DNA from: Anaeromyxobacter sp. RBG_16_69_14
Lineage (GTDB): Bacteria > Myxococcota > Myxococcia > Myxococcales > Anaeromyxobacteraceae
Direction: 5' to 3'
Length of the DNA: 35,668 nucleotides
NCBI GenBank assembly: GCA_001768075.1
Contig: MEMX01000122.1
Coordinates: forward strand, 107,537 to 143,204
The notes beneath the pieces are model-generated. The model saw only the letters and a list, made by a program, of their open reading frames with translations. It did no database searches and had not been told where the DNA came from. The position numbers and the translations under genes are program-made. Positions 30,023 to 35,668 of the stretch are shown here, one piece after another. Every line of letters begins with the position of its first letter. The first letter of the stretch is position 1.

Positions 30023-30666
30023 TGCACGCCGACGGACAGCTGCCGGAGCTCGCGCTCGGGACCCTGGCGGGAGCCGAGCGGTCGCTCGTCGAGGAGCACC
30101 TCCGCAGCTGCGCACGTTGTCGCGCCGAGCTCGACGCGATCCGCGAGGCCGTCGTGGCGATCGGGTTCGGGCTCACCCCGGTGGCGCCACCACCGCCGCT
30201 CAAGGCCAGGCTGCTACGCGCGGCCCAGGCGCCCGGCCGGTATGCGTTCGTCGATCTGGTGACGCGGGTCTTCGAGCTGACCCGCGAGCGTGCCGAGCAA
30301 CTCCTCGACTCGGTGGTCGATCCCAAGGCCTGGGTGCCGGGCCCGCTCGCCGGCGTCGAGCTGCTCCACTTCGACGCTGGGCCGGGGCTGGCCGGCGCCG
30401 ACGCGGGCCTCGTCCGATTTGCGCCAGGGACTCCATTTCCCAGGCACACGCACCTCGGCCGCGAAGTCATGATCGTCCTCGAGGGCAGCTACACGGAGGG
30501 GGACGACATCCGCTACGGAGCTGGCTCGCGGGTCGAAAACCCGGCCGGCTCCTCGCACGCCTTCGTCTGCGACGCGCGGGAGGGTTGCCTGGCCGGCGTC
30601 GTCCTCTTCGAGGGCATCGACATCGAAGGCTACGGTTCCATCAGCGTCAAGAAGCCCGGCACCTGA
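30019..30666 (+). CDS. ChrR-type zinc anti-sigma factor with cupin domain
   Basis: 215 residues. The N-terminal zinc anti-sigma domain has His3, His28, Cys32 and Cys35 (MMHADGQ and EEHLRSCARCRAEL). The C-terminal ChrR cupin domain has the second metal site in FPRHTHLGREVMIVLEGSY (HxHx4E) and a later His in SSHAFVC. In Rhodobacter ChrR the first domain binds the sigma factor and the cupin is needed for the singlet-oxygen response. Both are intact here. ATG 30019 overlaps the sigma stop (ATGA), so the two are co-translated; ATG 30022 is an alternative. Confidence 0.9.
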   Translation: MMHADGQLPELALGTLAGAERSLVEEHLRSCARCRAELDAIREAVVAIGFGLTPVAPPPPLKARLLRAAQAPGRYAFVDLVTRVFELTRERAEQLLDSVVDPKAWVPGPLAGVELLHFDAGPGLAGADAGLVRFAPGTPFPRHTHLGREVMIVLEGSYTEGDDIRYGAGSRVENPAGSSHAFVCDAREGCLAGVVLFEGIDIEGYGSISVKKPGT

Positions 30667-30678
30667 GCGCATCAAGGC

Positions 30679-31626
30679 ATGGGGAACGGCGAGCCCCGGG
30701 TGCACGTATGGCGGCGAAGAGGCCAGCCGCATAACTCGAAGGGCGTGATCCGTTTTGGACCCGCGGGGTGGGACTACCCTGACTGGAGCGGGGCCGTCTA
30801 CCCGAAGCCGGCCCCGCGCGGCTTCGATCCGCTCGCGTACCTCTCGCGCTGGTTCGACGCCGTGGAGGTGAACTCGACCTTCTACCGCCCGCAGCGTCCC
30901 GAGGTGGCGCGCGCCTGGTGCGAGCGGGTGGCGGCGCGCCGCTCGTTCCGATTCACCGCCAAGCTGTGGAAGCGGCTCACGCACGAGCGCGAGGTGTACG
31001 GCGCGGAGGAGGTCGGGGCGGCGCGGGCGGCGCTCGACGCCATCGCCGAGCAGGGGCGGCTGGGTGCGGTGCTGGTCCAGTTCCCCTGGTCGTTCCGGCG
31101 TGACGCGGCCGCTCTGGAATGGCTGCGAGACCTCTTCCGAGCACTCTCCGGTCTGCCGCTCGTGCTCGAGGTCCGCCACGCCTCGTGGAACGTGCCCGAG
31201 ACCTATGCCGAGCTGGCGGAGCAGGGCGTCGGGTTCGTGAACGTGGACCAGCCGCTGTTCAGGAGATCGATGGGGCCGAGCGCAGTCGCCACCGCGGGCG
31301 TCGGCTACGTGCGTGTGCACGGCCGCAACTACAAGGACTGGTTCCGCGAGAATGCCGGTCGTGACGCGCGGTACGACTACCTCTACACGGCCGACGAGCT
31401 GGCGCCCTGGGCCGAGCGCACGAAGGCCATCGCCGAGCAGGCGCGAGTGGAGGACGTCTACGTCGTCACGAACAACCACTTCCAGGGCAAGGCGGTCGCG
31501 AACGCGGCCATGCTCCAGGCCATGGTGGACGCCCGTCGGGTGGCGGTGCCGCCCGACCTCTTCGCGCGCTACCACGCGGCGCTCGCGCGCTTCGTGAAGG
31601 AAGAAGGCCAGCAGCGGTTGCTCTGA
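30679..31626 (+). CDS. DUF72 (YecE-like) protein
   Basis: 315-residue TIM-barrel-like protein of the DUF72 family: IRFGPAGWDYPDWSGAVYPK, then FDAVEVNSTFYRPQ, FRFTAKLWKRLTHER, VLVQFPWSF, VLEVRHASW, GYVRVHGRN, VTNNHFQGKAVANA and LQAM. Biochemical function is unknown. ATG 30679 gives a 22-residue unconserved N-terminus; GTG 30745, just before IRFGPAGW, is a plausible shorter start, though no good ribosome-binding site distinguishes them. It follows the anti-sigma gene by 12 nt, so it may be part of the same stress operon. Copy 2 of the interspersed repeat begins right at its stop codon. Confidence 0.88.
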   Translation: MGNGEPRVHVWRRRGQPHNSKGVIRFGPAGWDYPDWSGAVYPKPAPRGFDPLAYLSRWFDAVEVNSTFYRPQRPEVARAWCERVAARRSFRFTAKLWKRLTHEREVYGAEEVGAARAALDAIAEQGRLGAVLVQFPWSFRRDAAALEWLRDLFRALSGLPLVLEVRHASWNVPETYAELAEQGVGFVNVDQPLFRRSMGPSAVATAGVGYVRVHGRNYKDWFRENAGRDARYDYLYTADELAPWAERTKAIAEQARVEDVYVVTNNHFQGKAVANAAMLQAMVDARRVAVPPDLFARYHAALARFVKEEGQQRLL

Positions 31627-31783
31627 ACTCGTGTTTCCCCCTTTTTCAGGAGCTGCGGTGGGGGGTCTGGGGAGAGCCACCAGCTGAGGTCGAGCTGCGC
31701 GACAGCGCAGTTCGACCGGAAATCGCTCTGACTCGCCCAGGACTGCGTTTGCGAGCACAAGAAACGGCGAAAGGCGAGTCTGA
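31626..31783 (-). repeat. Interspersed noncoding repeat, copy 2 (inverted relative to copy 1)
   Basis: Begins at the DUF72 stop and reads, on the minus strand, like 20124-20293. It keeps the internal hairpin GGTCGAGCTGCGC/GCGCAGTTCGACC (about 31689-31719) and the ends AACTCGTGTTTC and GCGAAAGGCGAGTC. The central GC palindrome of copy 1 is replaced by different sequence (about 31665-31685). Both copies lie 3' of a gene with the same element polarity. Confidence 0.8.
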
Positions 31784-31863
31784 CGCGGTTGTCGCCCTCT
31801 TGCGTGCTCACCCGCCGCTTCGGAGCGCTGGGGATCGCCGTGAGCAAGCTGTAGAATGCGAAG

Positions 31864-32340
31864 ATGCTCCGTATCCGCAAGGCAGAGGCAGGCGACGTGT
31901 CGCAGATCCTGGCGCTCGTCCGCGAGCTGGCCGAGTACGAGAAGGCATCCCACGAGGTGAAGGCGACCGAGGCCGATCTCCTGCGCGACGGGTTCGCCGG
32001 GACGCCGCGGTTCTTCGTCGAGCTGGCCGAGTGGGAGAGCGCGCCCGCTGGCTTCGCGCTCTGGTTCTACAATTACTCCACCTGGGAGGGTCGGCCCGGC
32101 CTCTATCTCGAGGACCTCTACGTGCGACCCGCGTTGCGCGGCCGGGGCATCGGGAAGGCGCTCCTCGTTCACCTGGCGCGTCGCGCCGCGGCGGAGGGGT
32201 GCGGTCGCTTCCAGTGGCAGGTGCTCGACTGGAACACGCCCTCCATCGATTTCTACGAAGCGCTCGGCGCGAAGGCGCTGAGGGAGTGGATCACGATGCG
32301 CGTCTCGGGTGCGGACATCGTGCGGCTGGCGGAGCTCTGA
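31864..32340 (+). CDS. GNAT N-acetyltransferase (diamine acetyltransferase-like)
   Basis: 158-residue acetyl-CoA-dependent N-acetyltransferase resembling the SSAT/thialysine acetyltransferase branch: IRKAEAGDVSQILALVRELA, EYEKASHEV, FYNYSTWEGRPGLYLEDLYV, acetyl-CoA loop RGRGIGKALL, then FQWQVLDWNTPSIDFYEALG. The likely substrate is a polyamine or related amine. TAGAAT (31852-31857) puts +1 on the A of the ATG, giving a leaderless mRNA with no Shine-Dalgarno. The -35 is weak. Confidence 0.9.
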   Translation: MLRIRKAEAGDVSQILALVRELAEYEKASHEVKATEADLLRDGFAGTPRFFVELAEWESAPAGFALWFYNYSTWEGRPGLYLEDLYVRPALRGRGIGKALLVHLARRAAAEGCGRFQWQVLDWNTPSIDFYEALGAKALREWITMRVSGADIVRLAEL

Positions 32341-32383
32341 TTCTGACCCGGGGCCGTGCTCGTCCTCCGCGTCGGGCGCTCGT

Positions 32384-32989
32384 TCAGCGAGGTCCGCGCG
32401 GCTGGAGCGCGAGCCCGAGCGCGAGGCCGCCGACGAAACCTCCGGCGTGCGCCGCGTTGTCGATGAAGGGGACCATCAGGCCGAGCGCCAGGTTGAGGCC
32501 TGCGACGGTGAGGATCTCCTGGATCATCGCGCGACGAGCCGCGCGAGGGATGCGTGCGCGCTCGCGTACCGCGAAGCCGAGCAGTACTCCCAGGAGCGCG
32601 AAGAGCCCCGCGGAAGCCCCGAGCGACGGCTGCTCGACGTACAGCGTACTGGCGGCGAATCCGGCCGCGCCGCCGAGCAGGAAGATGAGCAGGAACTGCA
32701 CGCGTCCGTACAGCCGTTCCACGGTCGGGCCGATGGTGAAGAGAGCGAACCCGTTCACGGCGATGTGGACGAGGCTCCCGTGCAGGAAGCTGGCGGTGAA
32801 GAGCCGCCACACCTCGCCAGCGCGGACGCGAGCGCTCACCTTGGCGAAGCGCTCGACGAGATCAGGGTCGAGCGTGGACGCCACGAACGCGGTGACGAGG
32901 GCGACGAGGAGCCCACTCGTGGCAGGCGCACCGCGCAGACGGGCGAGGCGGCCTTCCCGCGGCAGATCGTCAGGGGTGGTGACGCTCAC
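32384..32989 (-). CDS. Rhomboid intramembrane serine protease
   Basis: 201-residue six-helix rhomboid. Catalytic Ser126 in GASAGLF and His181 in AAHAGGFVGG; the conserved HxxxN is His75/Asn79 (HIAVNG), and WRLFTASFLHGS is the L1-loop motif. Active-site residues are intact. GTG 32989 is preceded by TATCGT (33001-32996), so +1 would equal the G of GTG (leaderless). A fragment of the interspersed repeat lies just upstream, where the -35 should be. Confidence 0.93.
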   Translation of the reverse strand: MSVTTPDDLPREGRLARLRGAPATSGLLVALVTAFVASTLDPDLVERFAKVSARVRAGEVWRLFTASFLHGSLVHIAVNGFALFTIGPTVERLYGRVQFLLIFLLGGAAGFAASTLYVEQPSLGASAGLFALLGVLLGFAVRERARIPRAARRAMIQEILTVAGLNLALGLMVPFIDNAAHAGGFVGGLALGLALQPRGPR

Positions 32990-33010
32990 GTCAGGACGAT
33001 AGCGGCATCC

Positions 33011-33027
33011 GACTCGCCTTTCGCCGT
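33011..33027 (+). repeat. Fragment of the interspersed repeat
   Basis: GACTCGCCTTTCGCCGT is identical to the terminal segment of copy 2 (minus strand) and nearly so to copy 1. The similarity fades within about 20 bp. It lies in the upstream region of the rhomboid gene. Confidence 0.55.
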
Positions 33028-33174
33028 CTTTCGCGGCTCACCGAGCGCTCGATATGGGGTTCGCAAGGGCTTGCCTGGCAGGGAGTGCCTGCACCCGGGT
33101 CGCTCTGGACCCATCGTCAGACCAGTGATTCCGTTGACCTCAGCCCTGGCACGCCGACTGCTGCCCATGGCGAC

Positions 33175-33666
33175 ATGCCTCGCGCATCCATCCTCGTCGT
33201 GGACGACGACGACAACACCCGGCACGGTCTCGGTCTTGCGCTCCGGAGCTCCGGTTACCGCGTCAGCTTCGCTGCCAGCGCAGAGTCGGCTCTCGAGCTG
33301 CTCCGCATAGAGACGGTGGACGTCGTCATCTCCGACCACCTCATGTCGGGGATGTCGGGGCTCGAGTTCCTGAAGCTCGTTCGCGATCGTCATCCAGACA
33401 CGGTACGGATCATGCTCACCGGGCACGCCGACATGGAAATGGCCATCAAGGCCATCAACCACGGCGAGATCTACCGGTTCCTCACCAAACCCTGCGATCG
33501 CGTGGAACTGCAGGTCACGCTTCACCTCGCTTGCGAGCGGCTCGAACTCGAGCGAGAGAACCGCCGATTGCTGGCCCTCATCCGGACGACTCCCGAGATC
33601 GCGGCGCGCGTCGAGAAGCTGGAGAATGAGCGCTCGCAGCTGAAGCTCACCACCGGCGGTTCCTGA
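33175..33666 (+). CDS. Response regulator with C-terminal coiled coil
   Basis: 163 residues. Receiver domain: acid pocket DDDD at 10-13 (ILVVDDDDNTRHG), phosphoacceptor Asp54 (VVISDHLMSGMSGLEFLKL), Thr in MLTGHADMEMA and Lys in FLTKPCD. A helical coiled-coil tail (CERLELERENRRLLALI, later KLENERSQLKL) follows. The receiver resembles those of RpfG-type two-component proteins, but there is no HD-GYP domain. ATG 33175 starts at MPRASILVVDD. TTGACC at 33134-33139 is a candidate -35; the -10 is poor. Confidence 0.87.
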   Translation: MPRASILVVDDDDNTRHGLGLALRSSGYRVSFAASAESALELLRIETVDVVISDHLMSGMSGLEFLKLVRDRHPDTVRIMLTGHADMEMAIKAINHGEIYRFLTKPCDRVELQVTLHLACERLELERENRRLLALIRTTPEIAARVEKLENERSQLKLTTGGS

Positions 33667-33692
33667 CCTCGAGCGCGCCCGGGCGGATTCGG

Positions 33693-34181
33693 TCAGCGTT
33701 CGGTCGAGGCGGCTCTCGACGCCGCGTCGTGCCGCCGGCGCGACCCACGGGGGCGGCTGGCCTTCGGGAGGGCGCCGCGCACCAGGCGCCGCTCGGACGG
33801 GTTGTGGAGCCGTTCGACTGCGTCTTCCGGCGCTAACCACTCGAGCCGGTCCACCTCGTGGTTGGGCTCGAAATCGGCGGGATCCTCCGCGGACATGTGC
33901 CAGAAGAGCACGAGCTTGGGTCGCTTCTTCACGGAGCAGAGCGTGAATCCCGCGAAGTCGCCCAGGCGCGCGCGGCAGCCCGTCTCCTCGGCGACTTCTC
34001 TCAGGGCGGCGGCGGCGAACGCCTCCCCGGGCTCGAGCTTCCCCTTCGGCAAGGACCAGTCGCGGTGTTTCGGGCGGTGGATCACGGCCAGCTTCGGGCC
34101 GCCTCGTCCGGTGCGCCACACCAGTCCACCAGCTGCCCTTACCAGAACGCGTTCGCGGAGCTTCCGTCCCGAGTTGGCCAC
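33693..34181 (-). CDS. Nudix hydrolase
   Basis: 162 residues with a complete Nudix box, GKLEPGEAFAAAALREVAEE followed by TGC, preceded by WSLPK. Likely a (di)nucleoside polyphosphate or NDP-sugar hydrolase of the MutT/Ap4A type (AAGGLVWRTG, VIHRPKHRDWSLP). The C-terminal about 25 residues are basic and Ser/Arg-rich. GTG 34181 is chosen because TACACT (34193-34188) puts +1 on that G; the longer GTG at 34205 would lie upstream of the promoter. It contrasts with the degenerate Nudix-like protein at 11493. Confidence 0.9.
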   Translation of the reverse strand: MANSGRKLRERVLVRAAGGLVWRTGRGGPKLAVIHRPKHRDWSLPKGKLEPGEAFAAAALREVAEETGCRARLGDFAGFTLCSVKKRPKLVLFWHMSAEDPADFEPNHEVDRLEWLAPEDAVERLHNPSERRLVRGALPKASRPRGSRRRHDAASRAASTER

Positions 34182-34193
34182 GCCGGGAGTGTA

Positions 34194-34492
34194 GCGGGGC
34201 GCCACCCCGGCGCGCGACCTACGGACGGGCTGTCGCAGAGATGTTCGCGGCTCGTCACGGCGCGTTCACGCAGCGACGCGGAAGCGGTGCTCGAGCGCTC
34301 CCTGCGCGGCGCGTGCTCCAGGCGACTCGTCCGCGCCGGTCGGGCGACCGGGCGGTGCGGTCGCGGTACCGGCTGCGGCCCGATCCGAGGAGCCCCGAGA
34401 GAGGCACCATCGTCGCCTCTTCGTCACGGCCGCTTCGCGGGACGGCCATGCACTCCTGGCACCATCAGTCTCACCGGGGCGCGCGTCGCGTC
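34194..34492. other. Gene-free interval
   Basis: About 300 nt between the Nudix and glycosyltransferase genes. Open frames here are Arg/Ser-rich shadows with no start or family resemblance. It should contain the glycosyltransferase promoter, but none is clear. Confidence 0.4.
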
Positions 34493-34509
34493 ACGAGGAG
34501 GAGCGGGCG

Positions 34510-35668
34510 ATGGCCATGGGTCTCAGTCTCGTCCTGTTCTTGACGGCGGGCCTCGGGCTCGCCGTGATCGCGGCGCAGTACCTCGTCTTGCGGCGGCACG
34601 TGCGCGAGGCATCGCCGGCGCCCCGCTGCACGCCGCTCATCTCGATCCTGAAGCCGCTCTGCGGCGTCGACGACGGTCTCGAGGCGAACCTGGCGGTGTT
34701 CGCCGATCTGGACTACCCCGACTACGAGGTGGTGCTGGGCCTGAGGAGCCCGCGTGATGCGGCGTGGGTGGTCGCATGCACCGCAGCGAGGCGGTGGCCG
34801 GGCCGGTTCCGCGTCGTGCTCCAGCGGGGAGAGCCGGGGCTCAACCCCAAGGTGAACCAGCTCGTGACGCTGGCGCGGGCGGCGCGCGGAGACCTCCTCG
34901 TCGTGTCCGATTCCAACGTACGCGTCGAGCGTGACTACCTCGCCGAGATCGCCGCGCTGCTCGAGGATGACGAGGTGGGCTTGGTCTCGCACCTCATCGT
35001 GGGCGTTGGTGAAGCGCGGCTCGGCTCGCTGATGGATCACTTGCACCTCGCCGGCGCCGTCGCGCCCGGGGTCGTGGCCGCGAAGCGCCTCGTCGGGCGG
35101 GACATCGTGGTGGGTAAGTCGATGGCCCTGCGGCGCCGGGATCTCGGGGAGATGGGTGGATTCGAGGCCGTGAAGGACGTACTCGCGGAGGACTACGTGA
35201 TGGGCCTGATGATCTCGGACGTGCTCGGCAAGCGCGTCGTGATCGGGCGCCGGCCCGTCCAGAACGTGAGCGAGCGTCGGACGCTTGCCCAGTTCGCAGC
35301 GCGTTACAGCCGCTGGAGCGTCCTGCAGCGGCAGGCGGTCGGTCCTGTGATCTACACCTCGTCCGCCTTGCTCAACCCCGTGCTGCTCGCGGCCGCGGCG
35401 GTCGCGGTGGGGCGCACGCCCTCAGCGCTCGCCGGGTTCGCCGCCGCCTGCGCGTTGAAGACGGTGCTCGACGGAGCTGCCGCCCGCATCCTCCGGCCCG
35501 CCTTCCGGTTCAGACAGCTCGCGCTCGTGCCGCTCAAGGACCTCGTCTTCGGTGCCGCGTGGGCATACGGCCTCGTGTCTCGGGAGGTGGAGTGGCGCGG
35601 AACCCGCCTGCGCGTTCGGCGTGGCACACGGATCGAGATGCCCGTTCCAGGCTCCGAGCTGGCGGGCA
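34510..35668 (+). CDS. GT21-type (ceramide glucosyltransferase/HpnI-like) glycosyltransferase, partial
   Basis: Open through the window end (386 codons seen). A hydrophobic N-terminal anchor (LSLVLFLTAGLGLAVIAAQY) precedes a GT-A domain: PLISILKPLCGVDDGLEANL, DYPDYEVVLGLRSPRDAAW, LNPKVNQLV, VSDSNVRVERDYL, then AEDYVMGLMIS and RYSRWSVLQRQ, matching the D1, D2, D3 and (Q/R)xxRW motifs of GT21 enzymes. C-terminal membrane helices begin near residue 275. Bacterial relatives glycosylate ceramide-like lipids or hopanoids (HpnI). The acceptor here is unknown. AGGAGG lies about 10 nt before ATG 34510; ATG 34516 is a close alternative. The 3' end is missing. Confidence 0.88.
   Translation, partial: MAMGLSLVLFLTAGLGLAVIAAQYLVLRRHVREASPAPRCTPLISILKPLCGVDDGLEANLAVFADLDYPDYEVVLGLRSPRDAAWVVACTAARRWPGRFRVVLQRGEPGLNPKVNQLVTLARAARGDLLVVSDSNVRVERDYLAEIAALLEDDEVGLVSHLIVGVGEARLGSLMDHLHLAGAVAPGVVAAKRLVGRDIVVGKSMALRRRDLGEMGGFEAVKDVLAEDYVMGLMISDVLGKRVVIGRRPVQNVSERRTLAQFAARYSRWSVLQRQAVGPVIYTSSALLNPVLLAAAAVAVGRTPSALAGFAAACALKTVLDGAAARILRPAFRFRQLALVPLKDLVFGAAWAYGLVSREVEWRGTRLRVRRGTRIEMPVPGSELAG

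Overview
The window is GC-rich (roughly 70% by eye), uses GTG and TTG starts freely, and carries many lipoproteins, two free-standing receiver proteins, a PilZ protein, a PAS/zinc-motif protein, bacterial topoisomerase VI and an ECF sigma/ChrR-type pair. Together these suggest a myxobacterium (Myxococcota), most like the Anaeromyxobacter group. That placement comes from gene content, not from a database search. No rRNA, tRNA, CRISPR array or complete insertion sequence was recognised.

Layout. 1-2.6 kb: queG, ygfZ and two small ORFs. 2.6-5.6 kb: an eroded accessory stretch with a 3'-truncated rifampin ADP-ribosyltransferase, a DUF1801 protein, the start of a REP-associated transposase, unidentified gene tails and an intact HTH/PIN toxin-antitoxin pair. 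5.6-10.4 kb: a broken FG-GAP lipoprotein gene facing a two-gene unit for a 700-residue repeat lipoprotein and an outer-membrane barrel. 10.7-13.6 kb: a peroxiredoxin with an in-frame UGA at its peroxidatic position, a coupled coiled-coil protein, a degenerate Nudix protein, a medium-chain dehydrogenase and a lipoprotein. 13.7-20.1 kb: htpX, topoisomerase VI B and A, a 42-residue basic protein, a PAS/zinc-motif protein and a PolB-like exonuclease. 20.1-22.6 kb: a cytochrome-c peroxidase gene destroyed by a 491-bp perfect inverted duplication. 22.6-27.3 kb: an orphan nitrogen-fixation-associated DUF269 gene, a DUF1015 gene, a HepT remnant, a PIG-V-like glycosyltransferase, a receiver protein and a PilZ protein. 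27.4-35.7 kb: a 5'-nucleotidase lipoprotein, the sigma/anti-sigma pair, DUF72, GNAT, rhomboid, a receiver protein, Nudix and a GT21-type glycosyltransferase that runs off the end.

Main points. (1) The peroxiredoxin frame is open on both sides of one UGA, which falls where the catalytic Cys should be. A perfect hairpin at bacterial SECIS distance follows it, so this is probably a selenoprotein. (2) A noncoding element of about 160 bp occurs twice in opposite orientation (20.1 and 31.6 kb), with a fragment near 33.0 kb. (3) The long foldback at 21.2-22.3 kb fits snap-back copying between two 10-bp inverted repeats of the original peroxidase gene, or an assembly/amplification chimera. (4) Many genes lack a Shine-Dalgarno sequence and instead have a -10 hexamer ending 6-10 nt before the start codon, which predicts leaderless mRNAs.
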